DNA of 64,000 nucleotides, taken from contig NZ_FTNK01000004.1 in NCBI RefSeq assembly GCF_900156375.1, forward strand, positions 248,001-312,000. Reading direction: 5' to 3'. The translations under genes and the position numbers were made by a program. Shown piece by piece: positions 45,981 through 54,186 of this stretch; position 1 is the stretch's first letter; every line of letters starts with the position of its first letter. The notes beneath the pieces were generated by a model. It was not told where the DNA came from, did no database searches, and worked only from the letters and a program-made list of their open reading frames with translations. The DNA is from Paenibacillus macquariensis. GTDB taxonomy: Bacteria > Bacillota > Bacilli > Paenibacillales > Paenibacillaceae.

Positions 45981-46118
45981 ATGATGACAATATATCGCGA
46001 TAATTTTATGGATGCGCATGAAGCAAAGAATTATGGGCTCATCGATGAAATCAGTCCTTTAATTACAAATCTAAATGGTCTCGTGGATTTCATGAAAATG
46101 TATAACTTGACACATTAA
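45981..46118 (+). pseudogene. clpP: C-terminal remnant of clpP
   Basis: The peptide YRDNFMDAHEAKNYGLIDEI matches the end of ClpP protease (typically 'RDnFM.A.eAkeYGLID.I'). The catalytic Ser-His-Asp region is absent. About 18 unrelated residues follow before the TAA at 46116. It is a scrap, likely brought in with mobile DNA, directly upstream of the Rrf2 promoter. Confidence 0.7.
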
Positions 46119-46136
46119 CCATTTGGAGGATATTAT
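46107..46136 (+). promoter_or_regulatory. Promoter of the Rrf2 gene
   Basis: TTGACA (46107-46112) and TATTAT (46131-46136) are 18 bases apart. The -10 hexamer overlaps the first copy of the 23-base box (46132-46154), so a protein bound to the box would block transcription. Confidence 0.65.
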
Positions 46137-46154
46137 AGACACAATAAGTCTTTG
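46132..46154 (+). promoter_or_regulatory. Candidate Rrf2 box 1
   Basis: The 23-base ATTATAGACACAATAAGTCT(TTG) contains an AGAC/GTCT dyad. Close copies precede the oxidoreductase (46632) and thioredoxin (47607) genes. It overlaps the Rrf2 gene's -10 hexamer, consistent with autorepression. Confidence 0.6.
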
Positions 46155-46168
46155 AATGAGGTGTTACA

Positions 46169-46567
46169 TTGAGATTTACAAAAGCAACAAATTATGCTTT
46201 GCACACCATGCTCACGCTCCTTGACGCTTCTCCGGTTAAGCCGATAGGTGTTCAACAGTTAGCAGAATTACAAGGTGTTTCACCAACCTATTTATCCAAA
46301 ATTTTAACAAGGCTCGTGAAAGCAGGTATGATCGAGTCTGTTTCCGGAGTCAACGGAGGATATCGCTTATCTCGCAAAAAAGACGATATTACATTTTTGG
46401 ATATTATCCACGCTATTGAGGGCACCGCATCCTTATTTGAATGTGATTTTGTTCACGGCGACGAATGCTCGATTCAAGCTGTAATGAAGGAAGCGGAAGA
46501 AAAAATGGAAAGCCATCTTAAAAACACGAAGTTGACGGATCTGGTCCAAAAGCAAACGCGGGTTTAA
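46169..46567 (+). CDS. Rrf2-family regulator
   Basis: The 132-residue product starts with TTG 46169 after GAGGTG. It has an Rrf2 winged helix (RFTKATNYALHTMLTLLDAS, GVSPTYLSKILTRLVKAGMI, GVNGGYRLSRKKDDI) and two cysteines, in ECDFVH and DECSIQ, rather than the three of iron-sulfur members, suggesting thiol sensing. It lies at the head of a TrxR-like / thioredoxin cluster that carries the same upstream box. Confidence 0.88.
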   Translation: MRFTKATNYALHTMLTLLDASPVKPIGVQQLAELQGVSPTYLSKILTRLVKAGMIESVSGVNGGYRLSRKKDDITFLDIIHAIEGTASLFECDFVHGDECSIQAVMKEAEEKMESHLKNTKLTDLVQKQTRV

Positions 46568-46631
46568 GGTTGAGCCATTTTATATTGAAAGGAGGTGTGC
46601 AGTTGCTACACCGTGAAAGATTTTTTGTCCA

Positions 46632-46654
46632 ATCATAGATATAATAAGTCTTTA
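46632..46654 (+). promoter_or_regulatory. Candidate Rrf2 box 2
   Basis: ATCATAGATATAATAAGTCT(TTA) matches box 1 at 19 of 23 positions. It lies 27 bases before the oxidoreductase start and includes a possible -10 hexamer, TATAAT. Confidence 0.6.
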
Positions 46655-46680
46655 AAATCTATATAAAGGAGTTGAACGTC

Positions 46681-47607
46681 ATGATTTACGAATGCGCCAT
46701 TATTGGTGGAGGACCGGCCGGGTTGAATGCAGCCCTCATCCTTGGAAGGGCAAGGAGAAGCGTAGCTATCATTGACAACAATCGACCCAGAAATGCCGTT
46801 ACACATGCGTCTCACGGCTTTATTACGAGAGACGGTGTAACGCCGACCGAGTTCCGCAAAATTGCTCTTGAGGAGGTTAAAAGTTATCCGTTAGTCGATC
46901 ATCTTCAAAACGAAGTTGTTTCCGTTGACACTACCCAATTCGGATTTGAATTAGTTGATTCTGCTGGCCTTCACCTTCAAGCGCGAAAACTGATCTTGGC
47001 AACAGGCGTAAAGGAGATATATCCAGATATTGAAGGCTTTGATCCGCTTTACGGGAAAAGCTTGTTCAATTGTCCCTATTGCGACGGCTGGGAGCTCAAA
47101 GATCAACCGCTTGTTGTTGTTTCCGAATATCCAAACTTATTTCATACGGCTAAACTGCTTTTCAATTGGAGCAAGGATTTGGTTGTCTGTACGAACGGCA
47201 AGACGTCTCTGTCAGATGAGCACAAAAAGCAGCTTCAATCAATGGATATTGTGGTGATGGAACAACCTATTTCAGCTTTCATTGGCCCAAATGGGCAGCT
47301 TGAACATGTTCGCTTTGCAGACGGAACTCAAATTCCGAGGACTGGCGGCTTCGTGACTCCTAAATTTGTGCAAAGTGTTCCGTTCGCAGAACGATTAGGC
47401 TGTGAAATGACGACCTCTGGCGGGATTAAAACGGACGGAAAGGGGAGGTCCGCAATACCTGGTTTATATATCGCCGGAGATGCTTCGTACGTGGCTCCTT
47501 CCCAAGTGGTTTTTGCTGCAGGGGATGGCAGCCAAACTGCTATGAGCGTAAATATGGATTTGACGGAGGAATATTTTACAATTCGGGGGAGTTCTCCTAC
47601 GGGATAA
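46681..47607 (+). CDS. Thioredoxin-reductase-like flavoprotein
   Basis: The 308-residue NAD(P)/FAD oxidoreductase has GGGPAGLNAALILGRARRS for FAD binding, an active disulfide CPYC in LFNCPYCDGWELKDQ, and the FAD site GLYIAGDASYVAPSQVVFAA. It resembles TrxB-like enzymes but has CPYCDGWE instead of CATCDG, so it may reduce another thiol. ATG 46681 follows AAGGAG. The nearby thioredoxin (47826) is the natural partner. The shared box suggests control by the Rrf2 protein upstream. Confidence 0.9.
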   Translation: MIYECAIIGGGPAGLNAALILGRARRSVAIIDNNRPRNAVTHASHGFITRDGVTPTEFRKIALEEVKSYPLVDHLQNEVVSVDTTQFGFELVDSAGLHLQARKLILATGVKEIYPDIEGFDPLYGKSLFNCPYCDGWELKDQPLVVVSEYPNLFHTAKLLFNWSKDLVVCTNGKTSLSDEHKKQLQSMDIVVMEQPISAFIGPNGQLEHVRFADGTQIPRTGGFVTPKFVQSVPFAERLGCEMTTSGGIKTDGKGRSAIPGLYIAGDASYVAPSQVVFAAGDGSQTAMSVNMDLTEEYFTIRGSSPTG

Positions 47608-47629
47608 TTATAGACATGATATATCTTCG
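47607..47629 (+). promoter_or_regulatory. Candidate Rrf2 box 3
   Basis: ATTATAGACATGATATATCT(TCG) is the most diverged of the three boxes but keeps ATTATAGACA and ATA..TCTT. It begins at the oxidoreductase stop codon, 200 bases before the thioredoxin gene, in a leader without a convincing gene. Confidence 0.5.
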
Positions 47630-47825
47630 ATATCTTTGAAAAAATTAAATTGGGATGTACGTTCCAAATACATTCGGTTTCAGACGTGTTGTTTAAGTTT
47701 AAAGGAGGTGATGATATCCAGTCGATTCATCATTTTTGAAAATAATACGGCTCTCCGAATTCGGATTCAGAACAGTAAGCTGTTGTTTAAATGTGTGAAA
47801 AATTATGAAATGGAGGAAGATACAC

Positions 47826-48149
47826 ATGACTATTTGTCACTCTACGGATTCAACCTTTAAAAGTGATTTGAAAAATGAAGGGTTTACATTAGTTAATTTT
47901 TGGGCGACTTGGTGCGGACCTTGCCGCTCTTTTGCACCTATACTCGAGAGGCTCGATCAGGAGAAGTATAGCACAGAAGTGAGGGTGCTAAAAATCAATG
48001 TAGACGAACAACCAAATACTGCCGCTCATTATGGAATTATGAGTCTTCCAACTACGATTCTTTTTAAAAACGGTGAGCCGATCGATAAAATTGTTGGAGC
48101 TGTTCATATTGATAAATTAAAACAGTTCATATCAGATAAAAATAATTAA
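47826..48149 (+). CDS. Thioredoxin
   Basis: The 107-residue product starts at ATG 47826 after GGAGGA. The active site is WATWCGPC, followed by the conserved cis-proline region SLPTTILFKNGEP. It reduces protein disulfides and is probably recycled by the flavoprotein encoded upstream. A second, non-housekeeping thioredoxin next to its own reductase-like gene suggests a stress-specific role. Confidence 0.9.
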   Translation: MTICHSTDSTFKSDLKNEGFTLVNFWATWCGPCRSFAPILERLDQEKYSTEVRVLKINVDEQPNTAAHYGIMSLPTTILFKNGEPIDKIVGAVHIDKLKQFISDKNN

Positions 48150-48225
48150 ACAACGTAAAGCTCCCAACGAAAGCTGCCGGCCTTCGTTAAGTTGAGTAGT
48201 TAAATTTTAAGAGGAGATAAAATGA

Positions 48226-48540
48226 ATGAAGAAGTTAGATAAAACAGCACAACCTAATTCTTTCATTATATTGATATTGTTTTTTGCGGGATTGGTAATT
48301 ATGTCAAACTTATATGTTACAATGCCTTTAATCCCCGTACTATCAAAGGATTTTTTGGTTTCAGAAAGTGAAACTGTATGGATAAGCAGCATGTTTACGT
48401 TTTGTTTTGCTTTTGGAAGCTTACTGTTTGGACTATTATCAGATCGTTTTGGCCGAAAAAAAATCATGCTTTGGGGATTAGCTGCGTTAAATTATAGGGG
48501 GAGTAAGAAATATGCCTTTATTTTCACAAACGATAAGTGA
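48226..48540 (+). pseudogene. N-terminal stump of an MFS transporter
   Basis: From ATG 48226, about 88 residues form the first two membrane segments and motif A (SDRFGRKKIML) of an MFS exporter. After LWGLAALN the sequence turns into an unrelated GC-richer stretch, which carries the start of the next gene in another frame. The stump is thus a deletion or insertion junction near 48490. Confidence 0.75.
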
Positions 48541-49240
48541 CTTTTGGGGTGCGCAATTTTTTAACGGATACGTCCTCTATAGCGATGAAGTCTTTACTGT
48601 CGCCATCAACCCTGACCTGAGCGAAGAAAGTCGGGTCATGATTCTGGAAACCTCCGACGGCTGGGTTAGGGCAGTCCTGACGCCTGCGCTGGCTGATAAG
48701 ATAGGCCTCTATCAAGGACAAGACTTGTCTGAGCCGACCTTCCGCCGGAAATTGAATGACGCGGGAGTCACTCTGCATGGCGCAGATTATCTTTTTTATT
48801 TTTCAGAAGTCGATAAGAACGAATTGCTGCAAGAAAACCTGGAAGGTGACTTGCGCCGATTAACAGAGCAAGATGATGCGGTTTTCTCTGAGTTCCAATC
48901 CTCCGCCTCGGAACAAGATTTGGATGACGCATATGTGGAATTGGATCACTGGGGAGTGTTCGGCTCTTTTGAGCAAAACCGCCTGATCTGCGCCGCCAGT
49001 ATGTATCCCTGGGAGGATGCGCAAATTGCGGATCTCGGCGTACTGACTCTGATGCCCTTCAGAGGGGTAGGTCACGCCCGCAAAGTGGTGCGTTCAATCA
49101 GCAAGTACGCCTGTGATCAGGGGTACGAACCCCAGTACCGATGCCAGCTCGATAACCTGGCGTCTGTGTCGCTGGCAAAAGCGGCGGGTCTAACGCTGTT
49201 TGGAAAATGGGATGTGATTTCTCCCGACTCCACTGACTGA
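48512..49240 (+). CDS. GNAT-domain acetyltransferase
   Basis: The 242-residue product starts at ATG 48512 after TAGGGGGAG, within the stump of the MFS gene. The C-terminal half is a GNAT domain: LGVLTLMPFRGVGHARKVVR holds the acetyl-CoA loop and CQLDNLASVSLAKAAGLTLF the usual final helix. The N-terminal half is a separate domain (YSDEVFTVAINPDLSEES). GC content is clearly above its neighbours, a sign of recent transfer. The substrate is unknown. Confidence 0.8.
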   Translation: MPLFSQTISDFWGAQFFNGYVLYSDEVFTVAINPDLSEESRVMILETSDGWVRAVLTPALADKIGLYQGQDLSEPTFRRKLNDAGVTLHGADYLFYFSEVDKNELLQENLEGDLRRLTEQDDAVFSEFQSSASEQDLDDAYVELDHWGVFGSFEQNRLICAASMYPWEDAQIADLGVLTLMPFRGVGHARKVVRSISKYACDQGYEPQYRCQLDNLASVSLAKAAGLTLFGKWDVISPDSTD

Positions 49241-49308
49241 GAGTCCGACTCAAAATTAAATTATCATACTTTGCTGGCCGAACCGGCGCCGCTGCAGCCA
49301 GGGTGAAA

Positions 49309-49360
49309 TGTATACATATTTGCGCCTCGTCAGCTCGCCGCGATCGGTAATATGTATACA
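49309..49360. promoter_or_regulatory. Paired inverted sites TGTATACATATT / AATATGTATACA
   Basis: Two perfect 12-base arms (49309-49320 and 49349-49360), each containing the palindrome TGTATACA, flank 28 GC-rich bases and end 11 bases before the ATG at 49372. This is the layout of an operator for a small dimeric repressor. Confidence 0.65.
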
Positions 49361-49371
49361 AGGGGGAGAAC

Positions 49372-49681
49372 ATGTCTCGAACACCTATACAAGTTCCAAT
49401 TGAGTTAAAAGCGGAACTAGAGTAATTAAAACGAGAGTTGTACAGTAGCAGGTAATAGCTTACCGGAGGTTATAAGTCAACTCATTGAAGAAAGAAATCG
49501 AAATGCTGCATGTCGGAAGGAAGAACAAAAAAATAAAGATGCAGAGAAACAAAGGCTACGGAAAAAAGATGTTCATTTAAGAAAAAACTCTTGTTCGTAT
49601 ATCGGGCGTATTTCGGTGACTATGCCGATAGGCCCGGTAAAACAACTAAAATACGGACAAAGATCCTGTCGGGCAGCATAA
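49372..49681 (+). pseudogene. Broken small gene, possibly ribbon-helix-helix type
   Basis: ATG 49372 follows AAGGGGGAG and reads MSRTPIQVPIELKAELE before a TAA (49423). A shifted frame from 49445 continues with GNSLPEVISQLIEERNRNAA and a charged helix to 49681. The strand 'R.P.QVP' followed by a helix and a second helix SLPEVISQLIEE fits a CopG/Arc-like repressor, as found with plasmid stability genes. At least one nonsense and one frameshift mutation separate the parts. Confidence 0.5.
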
Positions 49682-49914
49682 CTGACATCCACATCATGGT
49701 AAGGTTGGACGAAGGAATTTTAGAGCGAAGACTTTGTGAGATTTGGGAGGATAGTTTAAGATCGAGCGTGGTGAACCTTATCATAAGTAGGGCGAAATTT
49801 TTTGCTGACGCCACGTGGCCTGATTGTTCGTGGCAACGGCGAACAATTGGGATCTCAAGCAGCGACTACAGTGCCGCTGAAGAGTTCATGAAGCGGATCG
49901 AAAACGAGATGTAG
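49591..49914 (+). CDS. Hypothetical protein, doubtful
   Basis: A 107-residue frame from ATG or similar at 49591 overlaps the end of the broken gene before it. Residues RLDEGILERRLCEIWEDSLR are followed by SSVVNLIISRAKFF. No ribosome site is obvious. A related scrap exists at 43769-43864, which suggests the frame was once coding. I do not recognise it. Confidence 0.35.
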   Translation: MFVYRAYFGDYADRPGKTTKIRTKILSGSITDIHIMVRLDEGILERRLCEIWEDSLRSSVVNLIISRAKFFADATWPDCSWQRRTIGISSSDYSAAEEFMKRIENEM

Positions 49915-50104
49915 TAGAGAGTGTAGAGACATCCAATTACCTAGGATCACTAGGATCATTCATAAAAGAGATCATTGAATTTAGGCGGGTCATTACACGT
50001 TTCTCGTAGAAAGACCATCACTCATTTGAAGTGCACCCCATATAGTTGATATTGGACAACCCTGATGCTTAGGACGATGAAGATGATAAGGGGTGCTTTT
50101 TGCA

Positions 50105-50327
50105 ATGATAATTGAAGTTGCTAATCAATTTATTGAGGCAAAGGGGAGCTACCCACTATCTGAGCTCAAATTGAATAAAGAGTTACCAAATGGAACAACG
50201 TTTCGGAATTGTATTAATGAGTGAGGATGGAAATGACTTGAAATATAGTGTTATGGTTGATGTGAGATCAGAAAAGGTTGTCAAGTTCAGCAAGGATGTA
50301 ATGGCGCTGCTTAGTTACTATACGTAG
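50105..50327 (+). pseudogene. Frameshifted small hypothetical gene
   Basis: ATG 50105 opens a 39-codon frame (EVANQFIEAKGSYPLSELKL, then NKELPNGTTFR). A second frame takes over near 50200 and reads SEDGNDLKYSVMVDVRSEKV to a TAG at 50325. Joining them by one base gives a single 73-residue protein. The function is unknown. Confidence 0.5.
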
Positions 50328-50513
50328 TAATAAGCAGGACGATAAATAGAGAACTATAGCAAGGTAGCCAATCGTTTATGCGATTGGCTATTTGTTATTT
50401 TGGGACAATTAATTTTACAACTTCAATACAACTTATCATATATATCCTCCCTATACTGATGAAGTACAGCTGTATTTTGAAAAGTCTGCTAATTACAGGA
50501 AGGGAGAACAACA

Positions 50514-51947
50514 ATGAAAAAAAAGATGCTGATATTCAATGCGATTATAATGGTCGTCGTTTCTGCTTGCAGCAGCCCGAGTGGCAGCAATGGAGGTAAT
50601 GGAGCAAATGGACAAGCAAACACTTCGACAGGAACTGACGAGAAAGCAACAAATTTTCCTAAGAATGGGACAGATGGTAAGAAGAATAATACGGACAAAA
50701 AAACGATTGTACTCTCTACCTTTTATCAGTCTAGCTTTTTTGTAGAAGCAAAGAAGCTATATGAAGCCAAAAATCCTCATATTACAATCGAAATAGAGAA
50801 TATCGAATCCAATGACTCCGACTTTATGGAAAAGAAAGAGAAGTTCGTAAAGACGACAGGAACAGCTATGTTAGCCGGTAAGGGGCCTGACATACTAGAT
50901 ATGGATCAATTGCCAATCGATCATTATGTGAACAAGAAGCTGATAGCGAACCTAGGTGAGATGATCGATTAGGATACGACCTTTAAGAAGGAGCAATATT
51001 TCAGTAACATTTTGGACGGAATAAAAATAAACGGAGGGCTATATGGTATGCCGGTTGGCTTCTCCCTCTATGGACTTATTGGAAATGAAGCAATGATCGA
51101 GAAGAGCGGTGTAAAGATCGACGCCAGCAATTGGGATTGGAGTGAGTTGGCGAGTATTGCGAAGGAAATATCCAAGAAATCAAAAGATAATCCAGCGGGA
51201 TTAAGCTTAACAACCTTATTAATTACTGGCACTGATGAACTCATGCTTGGCAATTTAGTCAAAGACCAGTATGCAAAGTTTGTTGATGTCGAGAGCGGAA
51301 AGGCTAACTTCGATTCTACCCCCTTTATCGATCTGCTCAAGGAAGTAAAACATCTGGTGGACGAAAAAGTGATAGACCCAGATGCGAATGGGGTCATTTT
51401 TCAACAAACTGTTATCAACTCGCCATCGACCTATGTCCAACTATTGAAACCGAATCTGTCAAGCACGAGCGGCTCAGAATACAAGTCAAAATTATACTTG
51501 AAACCTAATGCAAAAGACCAGGAATCGGGAGGTTTTTTTAGAACGTTTGTAACAATGGGTATTAACGAAAAGTCGGACGTAAAGGAGGAAGCATGGGATT
51601 TTGTGAAATTTGTCATATCGGATGAAATGAGGGAGCACTCAAGCGGCTTTCCTATAAATAAAGCGTCATATAAGTGGGGTGTGGAGAAGGTATTAAAGAA
51701 GGGAAAGGTCGGTTCTGGTCAGCCATCATGGGGGCCGTTGAAGGACGCTATCTATGAAATTACACAACAGGATATTGATGAATTGGAGAAGTTTCTGACA
51801 ACCGCAAAATATTCAGTACCGATTGAGGAATCTAAAGTGATTGAGATATTGATGGAAGAGTCTAGAGCCTACTTCTCGGGACAAAAGACACCAGAAGCAG
51901 TAGCAAAGCTCATTCAAAATAGGGTGACCACTGTAATTAACGAGTAG
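50514..51947 (+). pseudogene. Sugar-type ABC binding lipoprotein with in-frame TAG
   Basis: This gene is a close tandem copy of 52067-53494, including its upstream leader. It encodes a lipoprotein signal (MVVVSACS lipobox), a low-complexity linker (GSNGGNGANGQANTSTGT) and a family-1 solute-binding fold. At codon 153 the lysine AAG of the intact copy is TAG (50970-50972), in the sequence EMID-stop-DTTFKKEQ. The frame is otherwise open to 51947. The mutation removes two thirds of the protein. Confidence 0.85.
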
Positions 51948-52066
51948 GCATTCTTTTTACAACTTCAATACAACTCCTTCTAACTTACCATATATGTCCC
52001 CTCTATACTGATGAAGTAAAGCTGTAGTTTTAAAAAAATGAACAAGCCCAGGAGGGAAGAGCAACA

Positions 52067-53494
52067 ATGAAAAAAAAGATGCTGATATTCATTGCGATTA
52101 TAATGGTCGTCGTTTCTGCTTGCAGTAGACCAAGTGGCAGCAATAGAGCGAATGGACAAGCAAACACTTCGACAGGAACTGACGAGAAAGCAACAAATTC
52201 TCCTAAGAATGGGACGGATGGTAAGAAGAATAATACGGAGAAAAAAACGATTGTGCTCTCAACCTTTTATAATTATGACTTTTTTTTGGAAGCAAAGAAG
52301 CTATACGAAGCTAAAAATCCTCATATTACAATCGAAATGGAGAAAATCGAATCTAATGACTCCGATGGGAAAGTAAAGCTAGAGCAGTTTGTAAAGAAGA
52401 CAGGAACAGCTATGTTAGCCGGTAAAGGGCCCGACATACTAATAATGGATCAACTGCCAACCGATCACTATGTAAACAAGAAGCTTCTAGCGAACCTAGG
52501 CGAGATGATCGATAAGGATACGACCTTTAAGAAGGAACAATATTTCAGTAGCATTTTGGACGGAGTAAAAATAAACGGAGGATTATATAGTATGCCGTCT
52601 AGCTTCTTCCTCTATGGACTTATTGGAAATGAAGCAATGATCGAGAAGAGCGGAGTGAAAATCGATGACAGCAGTTGGGATTGGAGTGAGTTTGCGAGTA
52701 TTGCGAAGGAAATATCCAACAAATCGGAAAACAATCCAGCCGGATTAAACTTAGCAAACGGAATTATTATGGCTAATCCTGAACTCTTGATTAGCAATTT
52801 AGTAAAAGACCAGTATGCAAAGTTTGTTTATGACGAGAGCGGAAAGGCTAACTTCGATTCTACGGCCTTTATCGATCTTCTCAAGCAAGTAAAACATCTG
52901 ATGGACGAAAAAGTGATAAACCCAGCTGCGAGAGATATTATTTTTCAACAAGTTCAAATTAACTCGCCATCAGACTATGTCCGAGAGACGAAACCGGATC
53001 TGTCTAATACGAGTGGCTCTGATTACAAGCGAAAACTTTACTTAAAGCCTAATGCCAAAGGCCAAGAAGCGGGAGGTTTTTTTAGAACGTACCAAACAAT
53101 GGGTATCAACGAGAGTTCGAACGTAAAGGAGGAAGCATGGGAGTTTGTGAAGTTTGTCATATCGGATGAAATGAAGGAAAACTCAAGCGCATATGGCTTT
53201 CCTATAAATAAAGCGTTATACGAATGGGATGTGGAGAAGGTACTAAAGAAGGGGAAGGTAGATTCTGGTCAGCCATTCGGACCGTTGAAGGATGCTATGT
53301 ATGAAATTACACAAAAGGATATTGATGAATTAGAGAAGTTTCTGACAACCGCTAAATATCCAGTACAGTATAAGGACTCTAAAGTGATTGAGATATTAAT
53401 GGAAGAGTCTAAAGCCTATTTCTCAGGACAAAAGACACCAGAAGCAGTGGCAAAACTCATTCAAAACAGAGTAACCACTGTAATTAACGAATAG
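52067..53494 (+). CDS. Extracellular solute-binding lipoprotein (family 1)
   Basis: The 475-residue lipoprotein has lipobox VSAC (cysteine near residue 19), an S/T/N-rich linker and a solute-binding fold: IVLSTFYNYDFFLEAKKLYE, AMLAGKGPDILIMDQLP, and MGINESSNVKEEAWEFVKFV, which is typical of sugar ABC binding proteins. It should deliver a carbohydrate to a permease pair, but the only permease nearby is a deleted remnant (53574), so it may be orphaned. It starts at ATG 52067 after GGAGGGAAGAG. A terminator follows. Confidence 0.88.
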   Translation: MKKKMLIFIAIIMVVVSACSRPSGSNRANGQANTSTGTDEKATNSPKNGTDGKKNNTEKKTIVLSTFYNYDFFLEAKKLYEAKNPHITIEMEKIESNDSDGKVKLEQFVKKTGTAMLAGKGPDILIMDQLPTDHYVNKKLLANLGEMIDKDTTFKKEQYFSSILDGVKINGGLYSMPSSFFLYGLIGNEAMIEKSGVKIDDSSWDWSEFASIAKEISNKSENNPAGLNLANGIIMANPELLISNLVKDQYAKFVYDESGKANFDSTAFIDLLKQVKHLMDEKVINPAARDIIFQQVQINSPSDYVRETKPDLSNTSGSDYKRKLYLKPNAKGQEAGGFFRTYQTMGINESSNVKEEAWEFVKFVISDEMKENSSAYGFPINKALYEWDVEKVLKKGKVDSGQPFGPLKDAMYEITQKDIDELEKFLTTAKYPVQYKDSKVIEILMEESKAYFSGQKTPEAVAKLIQNRVTTVINE

Positions 53495-53510
53495 AAAGAC
53501 AAATCGAAAT

Positions 53511-53548
53511 GGGCCCTAAAAGGTACTTATAGGGTCCGTTCGCTTTTT
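53511..53548 (+). terminator. Terminator of the binding-protein gene
   Basis: GGGCCCTA (53511-53518) pairs with TAGGGTCC (53530-53537, one wobble), followed by a short T-run. Confidence 0.7.
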
Positions 53549-53573
53549 AAAAATGGCAAAGGAGGGTTTGAAA

Positions 53574-53920
53574 ATGATCAGACTGCTGCGTAAAGAATGG
53601 GCCGTTGCAGTTCTGTTTCTTGCACCTAGCCTAATAGGCTTCTCTATTTTTTATCTCATTTCGTTTGGTATGGGATTTCTATATTCGTTCCAGGATGGAT
53701 GGAATCAGAGTTGTCAATTGGTGTGCTGGAAATCGTATATACGTGGAAAAATATCGGGTACAACGTTATTTTATTTTTGGCGGGATCACAAAGTATTCCT
53801 AAGGATTACTACGAGACGGCCGATATCGAAGGGGCGGGCCGTCACAAATGGTTTCATATTACGCTCGTTTATTTGACTCCGATACATATGTACAAAATAC
53901 AATGTAATACTGGCATGTGA
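53574..53920 (+). pseudogene. Sugar ABC permease with internal deletion
   Basis: ATG 53574 after AAGGAGG gives the N-terminus of a MalF-type permease (RLLRKEWAVAVLFLAPSLIG, then YLISFGMGFLYSFQDGW). A second frame then carries a downstream part of the same kind of protein: TWKNIGYNVILFLAGSQSIP and YETADIEGAGRHKWFHIT, the cytoplasmic EAA loop region. Some 100 residues in between and the whole C-terminus are missing. It was probably the partner of the binding lipoproteins upstream. Confidence 0.8.
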
Positions 53921-54025
53921 TACGAAATTTAGGTGAATTTAATTTTATTTAATTTATAAGGATTTTCCATATACAGGGTATAATATTGATAGTTTATACA
54001 AGTGGTAATTGGGGAGTTTGACTTA

Positions 54026-54130
54026 ATGAATAATGACTATAAGGAACGAAAAGATCACGCAATTCAATACATAGTGGACCATAATAATCAAAGAATTACT
54101 CTCGATATGTGGGTTTTATCTGAATCCTAA
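54026..54130 (+). CDS. 34-codon ORF, possibly a gene stump
   Basis: ATG 54026 lies 12 bases after GGGGAG and encodes MNNDYKERKDHAIQYIVDHN followed by 14 residues to TAA. A terminator begins six bases after the stop. It could be a real small protein or the first codons of a deleted gene. Confidence 0.3.
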   Translation: MNNDYKERKDHAIQYIVDHNNQRITLDMWVLSES

Positions 54131-54135
54131 ATGTT

Positions 54136-54186
54136 AAATAACGCGCTGGTAGAGAAGATAACTAATCTCTCGCCGACGCGTTATTT
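54136..54186. terminator. Hairpin terminator
   Basis: AAATAACGCG (54136-54145) and CGCGTTATTT (54177-54186) with an inner AGAGA/TCTCT stem form a long hairpin with A/T tracts on both sides. Confidence 0.75.

Noticed and set aside
47701..47720. AAAGGAGGTGATGATATCCAG, which resembles the complement of the 16S rRNA 3' end
   Set aside because: Only the Shine-Dalgarno part matches well and no further rRNA-like sequence flanks it; it is simply a strong ribosome site with no convincing gene after it.
47636..47860. A 74-codon frame ahead of thioredoxin
   Set aside because: It overlaps the thioredoxin start in another frame, has no recognisable protein character and begins inside the candidate leader.
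50030..50090. TGAAGTGCACCCCATATAGTTG, reminiscent of an IS3-family end, with GGGGTGC nearby
   Set aside because: No transposase remnant and no partner end are visible; GCACCCC/GGGGTGC is more simply a hairpin.
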